A DNA stretch of 18,617 bases from Chloroflexota bacterium (GTDB lineage Bacteria > Chloroflexota > Anaerolineae > B4-G1). The position numbers and the translations under genes are program-made. Under the pieces are notes generated by a model. The model made no database searches, was not told the origin of the DNA, and saw only the letters and a list, made by a program, of their open reading frames with translations. This document shows, piece after piece, positions 7,375-16,102 of the stretch; position 1 is the stretch's first letter, and every line of letters begins with the position of its first letter. The stretch lies in assembly GCA_011046405.1 (NCBI GenBank), contig DSAR01000103.1, positions 1 to 18,617 on the forward strand, in the 5' to 3' direction.

Positions 7375-8291
7375 CGCTGCACCTCCGCGATCCTGCGCAT
7401 GCGGCCAAAGCCGCGCGTGCCCATCCCGCCGATGCCCAGGTGCTCGGCCCATTCCAGCCCAGCGGCGACGACGCCGGCAGGCTGACTCCACGTCTGACCC
7501 AGGTTATCCCCCGCATTGTCCTGTTCGCTTTCTTGATCATACTGCTTGCTGGTCACCGGGAATGCTCCCCGATAATCGTCCACCACCACATCGAGCCACA
7601 GAAAGGCGGCGCGGGGGATGGCCTCGTAGGTAAACAGGGCCTTGTCCTCGGCGGCGCCGGTTTCGGGGTTGATGCTGACCGAGGTGCGTACCTCCAGGTT
7701 GGAATTGACCACCTGGGAAAAGAGTTTGTCAGAGACGAGGGCGACCCGTTCGCGCGTCGGCGCGGGGACGTGGGGCAGCGCGTTGCCCAGATCCAAATCG
7801 CCCTCCTTTTCCACCATCAGCCAGCCCAGGTTGAGGTAGGGTTGGTCGGTGATGTCGCTCCAGCGGGCCTGGTCCGCGCTCACGTTCTGCCCTTCGATGC
7901 CGAAATCGGCCAGCGCAGAAGGGCTGGCGACCCACACCGGCCCGGCCATCGAATAGACGGGGAAAAGCAGCAGCCGCGCGTCGCCGATAGAGACGACACC
8001 GGAATGGGCCTTTTGTTTGCTGCCCTCGCTCTTGACAAAGCCAAAGGTATAGCAGATAGGGCAAGCGTCGTTCCCGCAGTGATTGTCCTTTCCGGCGCAC
8101 CTCCGCTTGTTGTAGCGGTAAGCCGCATATTGACGGATCGCGCCGCTCAGGGACGTGCCGGGGATCTTGGGCAGGCGGGTGCCCGGCTCGCGGGTGATGC
8201 CCAGGTCGACCCGCCCCAGACGCGTCCCGCCCGTGCCGATGTGGACGGGATCCACAGTCATTAGCAAATACCGGTGGGTGCTGAAACTCAT
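7371..8291 (-). CDS. cmr4: Cmr4-like Cas7 backbone subunit, target-RNA nuclease
   Basis: A 306-residue Cas7 protein. VHIGTGG (His17) and VDLGITRE (Asp29) match the Cmr4 motif in which the aspartate cuts target RNA at 6-nt steps. IPGTSLSGAIR (43-53) is the RAMP helix. Cys65, Cys72, Cys77 and Cys80 form a likely zinc site. IGGMGTRGFGRM near the C terminus is the glycine-rich loop. All features of an active RNase backbone are present, in contrast to the silent Cas10. The start overlaps the csx11 stop as ATGA, behind GAGGAGG. The frame is open 65 codons further upstream inside csx11 but there it is a shadow. Confidence 0.88.
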   Translation of the reverse strand: MSFSTHRYLLMTVDPVHIGTGGTRLGRVDLGITREPGTRLPKIPGTSLSGAIRQYAAYRYNKRRCAGKDNHCGNDACPICYTFGFVKSEGSKQKAHSGVVSIGDARLLLFPVYSMAGPVWVASPSALADFGIEGQNVSADQARWSDITDQPYLNLGWLMVEKEGDLDLGNALPHVPAPTRERVALVSDKLFSQVVNSNLEVRTSVSINPETGAAEDKALFTYEAIPRAAFLWLDVVVDDYRGAFPVTSKQYDQESEQDNAGDNLGQTWSQPAGVVAAGLEWAEHLGIGGMGTRGFGRMRRIAEVQR

Positions 8292-11200
8292 GACTCGACC
8301 TCCTCTTTCATAATGTGCAGGTACAGTTCGATAGCATCGGCCAATTGGCCGCGGGCGGCGTGCTCCGCCCAGGCAGCCAGCCAGCCTGTTTTGTCGTTTC
8401 CCCACGGTTCCCCACGCCACCCGGCGTTGGCCAGGGCGTCGCGGCAGAATTGATGGAACGTCTCGTCGTCCGCGCCGGCGTCCCACGCCTCCCGCTTGGC
8501 CTCGACCAGGTCGCGCAGGGCGTGGATCTGCGTGGCGCCCAAGTGATCAGAGAGGGTTTGCCAGATGTGCTCAATGGTCTCTAGTTCATCCAGCAGATAA
8601 GGGCGGCGCGGCAGTCCCCGGCGCTGACCCTGCGCGTCGTAGGCGATCTCGAAACGGCGGCTGGTGGTATTCAGCCAGACCCAGTCGAGGGTGGCGGGGG
8701 TGAAATAGACCCGGTCATTTTGCCGCAACTCGCCGGCGTGGACCAGCCAACCGTCCTGGCCCGTCCAGGGATTGGTGGCCTGGAAGCGGCGCGCGCGGTC
8801 GGCGGGTTCGGCATTCGTCGCCAAAAAGACGTAGGGATACCAAGCGTCCGGGGTCGCGCCGTCACCCATCACGGCGGGGACGCGCCAGGTGAGGGAACGG
8901 CTGTCTTGCGCCAATGCGACCGTGATCGTTTGGGTGAACTGCTGGGTGCCCTCGGCCAGTTTCTCTTTCTCGTTGGGCAGCGGCCCGGTTTGCGCATCCT
9001 GTTCGACCGTCCACACGCTATCCCTTGCGCCCGCATACGTGAGCATGCGCCGGCCGGCGTCCAGGGCGGCGCGCAGGGGAGTGCGGCGGTGGAAATAGAC
9101 CGCGCCCAGGTGAAGCGGCAGCCGGTTGTGCACCTTGCCCATCTCGCGCTCGTATTTCTGCTTGATGGCCTGGATCACGTCCAGGGCCTTGTCGGCGGGG
9201 ACGAGGGCCATGAAAGTGCGCGGTTCGGCCAGGATGGGGATGACGGTGGCATACTTGGCCTCTTGATACTCTAAACGGATGATGGATCGTCCGGGGATCA
9301 GGTTCATTCGTCCTGCTCCCGACGCTTCCGGGTTGTGCAGAACCGGCGATTGACCGCCAGCGACCAAGTGCTTTCGGAGGTAATCCTCGACGCAAATCGC
9401 GGCGGCGGCCGGGCTGGTGTAAATCTCTGCTTTCGCACCCAGTTGCCGGGCCGTGTAGCCCAGGTTGTCGCAAGTGATAAAGTGCCCCGGTTGATCATCC
9501 GTGGGCGGGTGCCAGACGAGGCTTAGAGCCGTCTCTCCCAACGCCAACTCGTAGGTGTGATAGCGGCCCAGATCAGGCGTTTGATCGAGCCATAGGAGTA
9601 GACGGCGGCGGTCGTCCGTCAGGCTGGCGTTGAGGCTCTCTTGTATATCCTGCCAGAATTCTTGGGTCGTCCGCCACACGCGTTGGATGCGGGCGAAGGT
9701 CGGGGGTTTAGCCAACCAGGTACCGTTTTTGTCTGTACCAACGGCTTTATCTGTGCCAATGGCGAGCGAGCGTACCAGTGTGCCCTTTAGCCAATTCTCC
9801 AGTTCGAATTGGCCTACAATCAACGCCATACGACCATTGGTATCGGCTACCTCATCGATCCAGATAGTCTCTTGGCCTTTATTCTCGGCCCATATCTGCG
9901 CTCGGCGTCCACGTCTTGCTAAACAGATACCACAAAGAGCGCGCTCCTTGGCTTTTTCTCGAGTGACAAAGTAGGGTAATCCAGGTTTTACATAACCTAT
10001 AGGGCGCAATTGGCAAGCGGTACATAAATCTTGCTTCTGATTCAGCCAATAGCCTTGTACGATGGCCGGATCGTAGGTGTTAATGGGTTCTTTTTCGGGC
10101 AATACCTCGGGCAGATTCAGCTTCTTCCCGCGTCGAGGTGATCCAACGTCAACAGTCGGATAGATATCGGTGGCTCCATAAAGTTCCGGTTGTTCCTGCA
10201 ATGTTTCAAGTGTCTTGGGGTTGGCAAGCGCGTTATGGAGCAGAGTCCTTAATTCTCCCTCTATCTGCCCTTTATCCATCTCCGGCAGTTCAGGGATGAG
10301 AAACACCGACCCGTGCTCATCCGCATACACGTCAGCGCCAACCGGGAATTCCACTTCGAGAACATGACGAATTATCCCTTGGGCCTCGTCCAGCAATTGC
10401 TTCCGGGCCAACAAGTCAGATAATTGGTTAGCCTGGAATAGGAAATCGAATGCGTTCACGCGGACCGATGACAGCCGCCAGCGCATATTTGCAGATGTGG
10501 GAATCCTTTCAGTCAGAACAGCCTGTGCCAGTGCGGTTTTGAAAAACGCAGCGATGGGTTCGACATAATCTAGAAGGCTGATCTCGTTGAACGGTAACCG
10601 AGTATCCGAAATCCCACCTCGTAGCGCCTTGACAAGTTCTTTGAAGTTAGCTCGTTCCGCTAAAGGGTCTCTCCATACACCTGGCACTGCCTCAACGATA
10701 TGACGGCGTTCTTGAGGCCAATCCCGCCAGTCCAAAGTAGTGGTATGTTCATAACCAAAGGCAGTGGAAAGCCGCAATTCAGCGAGATTATATTCTTGAA
10801 GATTCTCTGCTCTGTCGTTATCCGGGCACTCATCACGTTCACAGTAGCGATCATCAATAGTGTAGCCTGCCTTTTCCTGTCCTGACACTTCCCCATGAGC
10901 CAAGATGAGGAGTGCAGGGGTTAACGAACCCAAGTCTGGAAGTACGTACTGGAGCAGATATATCCGTTTATAATCGGGGTCATCTTCGCTGCCAGGATCA
11001 TATTGATGTTTGTCATTTAGTTTTTCAAAAAAGTCATCCCAGAACAACGTTAGCAAATCAGCCAGCGCCCAAGATTCTTGTGAACCAGGCAAAGTGAATT
11101 TTAGTGAACGCCACTCCTCTTCCCTGGTCCGTTCCTCCCTCTTTTCATTTTGGCGAATTTGCTCTAACGCCTGTCTCAAATCCTCTTCCCGTTGCTGCTT

Positions 11201-11698
11201 GTACTCGTCACGCTTCCGGCGAAGCAGATGTTCCCACCCATCAGGATATTGCTTTTTCCACTGTTCAACCTTTTTCTGGATTTGTTCCTCAACGTACTGC
11301 TTGATCTGTTGGCTCTCTTGTTGATCCCGAACTTGGCCTCTTTTTTCTTGTACAACGAGGTAAAGAGGGCCATGGCCCCTTGTGAATTCATACAGAGTCT
11401 TCAAAGCTTTAAATGTCTGCGGGACATCTCGTTGTTGAATCCAGGTCTGGATGTTTCGTTCAAGTTCTTCCTTATCGAGTTCTTGTTGGAGTAGCGCTTG
11501 AAGTTTTGAATCGGGAACTCGAGTTAGATCGGGTGCAGCAAACCGCTGATATCGATATCCCTCGATTGACAACTCCCTGGGAGTAGGACCCTTGATAAAG
11601 TTCGGATCCAACTTTCCAATGTTGTGTAGCCACGCCGCCACCTCCGCCAGCAGCAACGCCTCGCGATGTTGCGCCAACGTCTTCAAATCATAGCTCAT
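8288..11698 (-). CDS. csx11: Csx11 family Cas10-like large subunit, both active sites apparently degenerate
   Basis: A 1136-residue divergent Cas10, the large subunit of type III-C-like complexes. Evidence for Csx11: a CxxC pair (CTAC, then CGIC) at about residues 555-590, followed by TIWIDEVADTNGRMALIVGQFELENWL, written here as TIWIDEVAD and NGRMALIVG. The N-terminal HD motif reads AAWLHNIGKL: His25 is followed by Asn26, not Asp. The palm region RTFMALVPADKAL (about residue 828) aligns with the place where Cas10 has GGDD, but the glycine-aspartate motif is gone. An 80-residue charged coiled coil (about 117-198) follows the HD part. The first two-thirds of the gene (about 9640-11640) is far lower in GC than the last third. 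ATGA overlaps join it to both neighbours; AGGAGG precedes the start. Confidence 0.85.
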   Translation of the reverse strand: MSYDLKTLAQHREALLLAEVAAWLHNIGKLDPNFIKGPTPRELSIEGYRYQRFAAPDLTRVPDSKLQALLQQELDKEELERNIQTWIQQRDVPQTFKALKTLYEFTRGHGPLYLVVQEKRGQVRDQQESQQIKQYVEEQIQKKVEQWKKQYPDGWEHLLRRKRDEYKQQREEDLRQALEQIRQNEKREERTREEEWRSLKFTLPGSQESWALADLLTLFWDDFFEKLNDKHQYDPGSEDDPDYKRIYLLQYVLPDLGSLTPALLILAHGEVSGQEKAGYTIDDRYCERDECPDNDRAENLQEYNLAELRLSTAFGYEHTTTLDWRDWPQERRHIVEAVPGVWRDPLAERANFKELVKALRGGISDTRLPFNEISLLDYVEPIAAFFKTALAQAVLTERIPTSANMRWRLSSVRVNAFDFLFQANQLSDLLARKQLLDEAQGIIRHVLEVEFPVGADVYADEHGSVFLIPELPEMDKGQIEGELRTLLHNALANPKTLETLQEQPELYGATDIYPTVDVGSPRRGKKLNLPEVLPEKEPINTYDPAIVQGYWLNQKQDLCTACQLRPIGYVKPGLPYFVTREKAKERALCGICLARRGRRAQIWAENKGQETIWIDEVADTNGRMALIVGQFELENWLKGTLVRSLAIGTDKAVGTDKNGTWLAKPPTFARIQRVWRTTQEFWQDIQESLNASLTDDRRRLLLWLDQTPDLGRYHTYELALGETALSLVWHPPTDDQPGHFITCDNLGYTARQLGAKAEIYTSPAAAAICVEDYLRKHLVAGGQSPVLHNPEASGAGRMNLIPGRSIIRLEYQEAKYATVIPILAEPRTFMALVPADKALDVIQAIKQKYEREMGKVHNRLPLHLGAVYFHRRTPLRAALDAGRRMLTYAGARDSVWTVEQDAQTGPLPNEKEKLAEGTQQFTQTITVALAQDSRSLTWRVPAVMGDGATPDAWYPYVFLATNAEPADRARRFQATNPWTGQDGWLVHAGELRQNDRVYFTPATLDWVWLNTTSRRFEIAYDAQGQRRGLPRRPYLLDELETIEHIWQTLSDHLGATQIHALRDLVEAKREAWDAGADDETFHQFCRDALANAGWRGEPWGNDKTGWLAAWAEHAARGQLADAIELYLHIMKEEVES

Positions 11699-12921
11699 TG
11701 TGTGCCTCCTGGTCGCAGTTGCTCGGCCGCGGCGTCCGCCAGGACCGATAATCCAGGCAACGAATCGAAGGGGAACGGCAAGGGGTCAGCCTCCGTGCGA
11801 ATCGTCAAATTACCGTCTGCGACTTGTCGAGCGGTCAGACCGAAGCCGCTGCTGGTCTTGGCTCCAAAGCCGTAGACCGTCAACATCGTCCTGATGCCTT
11901 TGGCCACGGCGGTCAGATCATCGGCCAGCTCGGTGCGGGCCTCTTCCGCCGGCTTGCCAATGAGATCGAAGGGCACGTAGAGCAGGGTGAAGGCGCCCTC
12001 GGCCCCAATAGGCACGCACTCGAAATAGAGCGGCTGCTTGCCAGCTCCAGACTCGCGCGGGTGGGGATTGATCACCTCCAGGCCGGTTTGGGTGAAGAAG
12101 GTGGGATAGAAGCGCAGGCGGCCCTGGAAGCCCTCGACGTCCCCCCGACGATAGCCTTGCTTACGAAGCAGTGCGTCAAATTCCTGGGCCGCCCGTTTGG
12201 TTTCTGCTTCGATGCGCTTTTGCCTTCCCTCTCGCTGCCCATCATCAGCGTCCTCCGGGAGAGACCCAACCCGGTGCCGGGCCAGGGCGCGGTTCAAAAA
12301 CATCGCGATGTTGGCGTCTTCGTTACCGAAGAGACGATAGAGCCGCAATCTCCTCTTGACAAAACTACTTTCTTTATCCTGCTCGTCTTCGACCAGACCC
12401 GACGCTAGGGCTCGAGTCATTGCCGCCCGCAGCGCGCCTTTCCAGCCCGTGGGCGCTACCATTGGCAGTCCGAAGACCTTCTCCTTGCGCACCGGGTTGT
12501 CCAGGATGTGCCAGTCGGTGTCGTCCCGGCTGAGGTAGGGCTTGCGTAGGGTAAACGTGAATTGCAAAGCAAAGGAGCAGGCTGGCAGGTTCGTGAGGTC
12601 GGGGAGGGTGGGGGCCAGGCCCAAAGGGCGGAGATAGCGGTCACGTCGATCCTCAAAGAAGGCTGCCGCCGGGCCGGACTCGATCCAGTGCCAAAGTCCG
12701 CCGGGCTTGCCACGCTGTTGTCCCACGCGGGCGCGATCGGTGTAGGCGATTCGGGCCTGGGCCAGCAGGCACAGCCGCGCGCCCGGGTCTTTCACCTCCG
12801 CCAGGTCGGGCCATCGTCGCGGCGGCGCGGCGATACAGCCGGTGAGAAAGTCGATGCCCCGCGCCTGTGTCTGGTCATCGTGGGCCGGTAGGGCGTACTG
12901 GGCGTGTAGATCGTGTTTCAT
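11695..12921 (-). CDS. Cmr6-like RAMP (Cas7 family) subunit
   Basis: A 408-residue RAMP protein directly before csx11. After about 115 residues of uncertain N-terminal sequence comes a strand FALQFTFTLRKPYL, then PTGWKGALR (residues 157-165), where Cmr6 has its IPGSSLKG helix. LFGNEDA (197-203) corresponds to the FGxxE element. LRFYPTFF followed by INPHP, then VPIGAEGAFTLLYVPFD, follow the Cmr6 order. GFGAKTSSGFG (351-361) is the glycine-rich loop. Cmr6 caps the Cas7 filament near the target 5' side. The start has GGGAGGTTTT before the ATG, 12 bp after the previous stop. A charged insert at about 220-260 and the long N terminus are unusual; a family other than Cmr6 within Cas7 is possible. 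Confidence 0.7.
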   Translation of the reverse strand: MKHDLHAQYALPAHDDQTQARGIDFLTGCIAAPPRRWPDLAEVKDPGARLCLLAQARIAYTDRARVGQQRGKPGGLWHWIESGPAAAFFEDRRDRYLRPLGLAPTLPDLTNLPACSFALQFTFTLRKPYLSRDDTDWHILDNPVRKEKVFGLPMVAPTGWKGALRAAMTRALASGLVEDEQDKESSFVKRRLRLYRLFGNEDANIAMFLNRALARHRVGSLPEDADDGQREGRQKRIEAETKRAAQEFDALLRKQGYRRGDVEGFQGRLRFYPTFFTQTGLEVINPHPRESGAGKQPLYFECVPIGAEGAFTLLYVPFDLIGKPAEEARTELADDLTAVAKGIRTMLTVYGFGAKTSSGFGLTARQVADGNLTIRTEADPLPFPFDSLPGLSVLADAAAEQLRPGGTQ

Positions 12922-12933
12922 AAAACCTCCCTG

Positions 12934-13695
12934 CTATTTTAGAGCATTCCAAGCTGCAATTAGAGAGGCAAAAACTCTATGTAGGTCTGCCTCGGAAGCA
13001 TTCTCAACCACCTGCTCGGCGAACCAAGCGTGGGATGTCCTTTGTTGAAATGTCGCGATGTAAACGTAAAGCCAGGACTTGGAACAATTAAGGGGAAAGC
13101 CGTTTTGCTCCATCAAGCCTGGTATCTCCTTCTCGGCCTTATGCAAAAGGTGCTTGACCAATTGAGAATCCCCTACCAACTCCTGAGCGATTTTCTCTCT
13201 CCCTGAGCCTTTTAGCAACCGTAGAATGTAGCCATCAAAATCCCTGTTACCACCTGGACCGAGAACGTCAGCCACATGGAGAATCAATTTCAGTTTGTCA
13301 GACGAATGTATGAAAACGTTAGTACAGCTATCCCAAGCCTCGAAGGCAAACTGCTGCCAGAACTGCACACGATTTCGTTTCCCATATTCCCGGAAATAGT
13401 CAGCGATAGCCTCGGCTCGCTCCTTGGGTTCACTCACTCCTTCTTGATCGAACAACAATAGTACATGGCTTTTGGATGATTTTTTCACCAAAGCGTCGAG
13501 AAATCCTCCCGCTTCTTCACGGAAGAGCAAATCTCCAATCATGCTGTCATATCCCTCTCTAGGTGCTTTGTCTCTCTCCCACGCTGGTTTAGGCTTCAAC
13601 GTTCGAGTTAGAATCCCTCTCTCATACAGCGCTTTTCCTACCAGACGCTCGGTGGCCCCTTCGGTAATGACGTAGACGGTTTTTAGTATCGTCAT
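12934..13695 (-). CDS. TOPRIM/DUF4276-like protein paired with ATPase
   Basis: A 253-residue protein. It starts with a strand and acidic turn, VYVITEGATE (Glu12, Glu16), and then has HVLLLFDQEG with Asp83 and Glu85. This is the E ... DxD/E order of a TOPRIM fold. FAFEAWDS further on is also typical of DUF4276-like proteins. TOPRIM partners of OLD or PARIS-type ATPases are nucleases or RNA-cutting toxins. Catalysis here is inferred. The start overlaps the ATPase stop as ATGA behind AGGGGGAGG, so the two are made together. The gene is low in GC, near 40-45% in sampled stretches, unlike cmr1 or cas genes, which points to separate acquisition. No CARF or SAVED-like cyclic nucleotide sensor is recognisable. 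A non-catalytic role is possible. Confidence 0.6.
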   Translation of the reverse strand: MTILKTVYVITEGATERLVGKALYERGILTRTLKPKPAWERDKAPREGYDSMIGDLLFREEAGGFLDALVKKSSKSHVLLLFDQEGVSEPKERAEAIADYFREYGKRNRVQFWQQFAFEAWDSCTNVFIHSSDKLKLILHVADVLGPGGNRDFDGYILRLLKGSGREKIAQELVGDSQLVKHLLHKAEKEIPGLMEQNGFPLNCSKSWLYVYIATFQQRTSHAWFAEQVVENASEADLHRVFASLIAAWNALK

Positions 13696-15017
13696 TCCTC
13701 CCCCTCTACAGTAGCGTGCTGGATGGCCGCCAGGTGCGAACTCCCCTTCGCTCTTGCTGGCACTCGGGGATCCATATCGTACTCCAACCAGACGTTTAGC
13801 GTCTTGCCTATAAAGGACTGCACTTCTAGGAAACCGTCCAGTAATTGAAATTGCCAAGTCCGCACGACCGACGAAGAGATAGCATCCCGCTCCATCAATT
13901 GTCCGATACAAGTCAATACTTCTTGGCTCTGCGTCGAGATAAACATCTGAATTGGACGCTCTCGCACTAACCTTACCACCTCATCCAACATACGCCCCAA
14001 GGTGGCGGGATGCATAAAAAGCTCCGGATCCTCCCAGAGAAAGAGACCCGGACGGTCTTCGTCCACCGTCTCGGCCAGGGCGATCAAACCGGCCAACACC
14101 TTGAAGGCGTGGCGCGCGCCGTCGCCAAAATTATCGATGCGGATGGGACGACGACCTGGCAACCGCACGTCGCCGACCATTTGTGCTGCTTCCTGGTCAT
14201 TTGGCGCCGGGTTGATCTCCACACGCCCATCGGCCATATCAGGGAAAATCCGTCCCATCGCCTGCGCCAACCTCTCGTACCAGTCGGGCACGGCGTTGTA
14301 GGCGAACTCCCAAAAGCGCCGGTGGAAATGGGCGTGCGTCACGTGGAAATCAAAGAACATCACGCGTTCGGGATCGATCTTCACCGGACGCTGCTTGTCC
14401 GCGCCCTCCAGCGCCCAGATGGCGAGATGATCGAGCGGGTCTTGCCGGGTTGCTTGCCCCCGAAAGACGAAGTCAGGATACCAGAGGTAGGCCAGGCGGG
14501 CATCTTCGGGCTGCATTTCTGCGCTCAACCAGTCGGGCGCCATCTCGGCTGGCAGTGCGCGCGGCTGCTCAAGGGCGAAAAGTACGATATTTTGCACGTC
14601 TTCCTGATCAAAGCCCTCGATCTCGTACCCCGCCTCGCCTAAGGGCGGGGCGATCCTGAACTCCCGCAGCGGATGGGCTTCGGGCAGATCCTTCAACTGA
14701 TACCAAAGCGCCCCTCCCTCTGTTACACCGCCTGGAGGCTCTTCCCAGTGAGAGGACTGTCCGTGGCGCGCCCAGAGGCGTGGCAGGGGCCGGTAGCCCA
14801 GGAAGTCGTGGCGCAACGGCACGCGCGCCTCAAAACGTGTCCCGTCTTCCAACACCAGGCCGCCTTCTCTCCCGCTTACCACGGCCAGGTAAAGCATCTC
14901 CAGCACCGCTGTCTTGCCGCTGTTGTTGGGACCGACCAACACGTTAAATTTGGCGCAATCTTCCAACGCGCCCTCGCGAATGCCGCGAAAGCGATGCGCG
15001 ACCAGTCGATCAATCAT
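13692..15017 (-). CDS. RecF/OLD-type AAA ATPase embedded in the type III module
   Basis: A 441-residue ABC-class ATPase. FRGI at the N terminus is the usual start of RecF/OLD-like proteins. Walker A is GPNNSGKT (29-36). The signature-like FGDGARH is at 297-303, Walker B LFLWEDPELFMHP at 325-337 and the switch region STQSQE at 361-366, where related proteins often have THS. No TOPRIM domain is fused to the C terminus; the next gene supplies one. This split ATPase plus TOPRIM layout resembles PARIS (AriA/AriB) or the split form of OLD/Gabija-like systems. The ATG overlaps the cmr1 stop as ATGA behind GGAGGTG, so expression is tied to the CRISPR effector genes. Whether it senses phage or the Cmr complex is not visible. 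Confidence 0.8.
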   Translation of the reverse strand: MIDRLVAHRFRGIREGALEDCAKFNVLVGPNNSGKTAVLEMLYLAVVSGREGGLVLEDGTRFEARVPLRHDFLGYRPLPRLWARHGQSSHWEEPPGGVTEGGALWYQLKDLPEAHPLREFRIAPPLGEAGYEIEGFDQEDVQNIVLFALEQPRALPAEMAPDWLSAEMQPEDARLAYLWYPDFVFRGQATRQDPLDHLAIWALEGADKQRPVKIDPERVMFFDFHVTHAHFHRRFWEFAYNAVPDWYERLAQAMGRIFPDMADGRVEINPAPNDQEAAQMVGDVRLPGRRPIRIDNFGDGARHAFKVLAGLIALAETVDEDRPGLFLWEDPELFMHPATLGRMLDEVVRLVRERPIQMFISTQSQEVLTCIGQLMERDAISSSVVRTWQFQLLDGFLEVQSFIGKTLNVWLEYDMDPRVPARAKGSSHLAAIQHATVEGEE

Positions 15018-16099
15018 GGTTCCACCTCCAGAAAACTCTTTACCTGCTCCACCGATTGCGCCTGCCACGTCTCTACATCGGGGACTGTCGTCAGCCGGCC
15101 GGATGGCGCATTCAACACCTTGCGCCAGGCCTTTTCATCCCGCACGATGTTCCAGAGCTGTTGTAGCGCGTCGGACGAAAGCTCCCTGTCCTGTGCCGGG
15201 AGCCAGACCCAGCCGCGCACCTCCCAAGCGTCGCCATCGGGATAGGCCCAACTGACGGCGATCTTGCTCCGCACGGGATCGCCTCGTCCAAAGGCCGTGC
15301 CGAACAGCTCGCGCTCGGCGTCGCGCGGGCCCTGCCAACGCTCAAAGCGCCACGCGTTCTTGAGCGCTGGAGAGACCGGTATCATCTCTCGGTCAACGGC
15401 CTGTTGCAGGGCGCGGGCTGTATCGTTATCCCCTAATAACCGCTCCATGCCGGGCAGGCGGGTCCACCAGCCCTTTCCCTGGGGAGAAAATCGAAAGCGA
15501 AAGAAAGCAAGGTGACGCAGGTCGGGGAGCGAGGTGTGAGAAGGGAGAGGCTCCTGCATCTTCCAGCCCCCAGGCTCCCGTGGTTCCCCTTTGATCTCGA
15601 CAATGCGAAACAGGCCGTATCCCAACTGCGGTTTGGCCCCTATAGCGCCCCATCGCTCCAGGAAGCGTAAGAGCGTGACCATCTTTACCAGCACCGAGGA
15701 ATCCCCCGTCAGGCGCAAACGGATCTGCCCCACCCGACCCGGCGGCAGATACCAGCCACGGCGGCGACCCGGTGGACGCACGTTGAGCATCTGGGTTGGT
15801 GGCGACCAGAGAGGTTCGGTGTGGTCCTCAATGATCAGCCGAAACCGCCGCTGCCAGCCCGTTGTCCCAAATACATGGCAGGCATCACACAGGCCATTGT
15901 TTGACTTGTTTGGCTTGTACTCGCAAGTCGTATCCGTCGGGTCACATGCCCGATCGCCCAGCCCGCGCACAAGCGCCTCGTACCACCAGCGCAGGCTGCC
16001 GATGATGCCGGTCTCGTGGACGCGATCACACTTTCCCGCTACGTCGCCGGTCCACAGCGGCGTCAAGGTCTCGAGTGTAACTGTCAAATCGCCGGTCAT
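15014..16099 (-). CDS. cmr1: Cmr1-like RAMP subunit
   Basis: A 361-residue Cmr1. ETLTPLWTG (residues 10-18), then GIIGSLRWWYEAL (31-43) with the typical LRWW, CDACHVFG (71-78) and WGAIGAKPQLGYG (150-162) follow the Cmr1 order closely. Cmr1 sits at the end of the Cmr filament near the 3' part of the crRNA and helps capture target RNA. Start choice: the ATG at 16099 has GGAGGTG three bases upstream. ATGs at 16129 and 16111 are in frame but lack a site as good. Cmr1 marks the first gene of the type III part, 45 bp after csc1. The cysteines at 54, 59, 71 and 74 could bind zinc. Confidence 0.88.
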   Translation of the reverse strand: MTGDLTVTLETLTPLWTGDVAGKCDRVHETGIIGSLRWWYEALVRGLGDRACDPTDTTCEYKPNKSNNGLCDACHVFGTTGWQRRFRLIIEDHTEPLWSPPTQMLNVRPPGRRRGWYLPPGRVGQIRLRLTGDSSVLVKMVTLLRFLERWGAIGAKPQLGYGLFRIVEIKGEPREPGGWKMQEPLPSHTSLPDLRHLAFFRFRFSPQGKGWWTRLPGMERLLGDNDTARALQQAVDREMIPVSPALKNAWRFERWQGPRDAERELFGTAFGRGDPVRSKIAVSWAYPDGDAWEVRGWVWLPAQDRELSSDALQQLWNIVRDEKAWRKVLNAPSGRLTTVPDVETWQAQSVEQVKSFLEVEP

Positions 16100-16102
16100 T
16101 CT

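Noticed and set aside
12934..15017. ATPase/TOPRIM pair as a cyclic-oligoadenylate-activated effector
   Set aside because: No CARF or SAVED-type sensor region is visible in either protein, and the local Cas10 lacks a cyclase motif.
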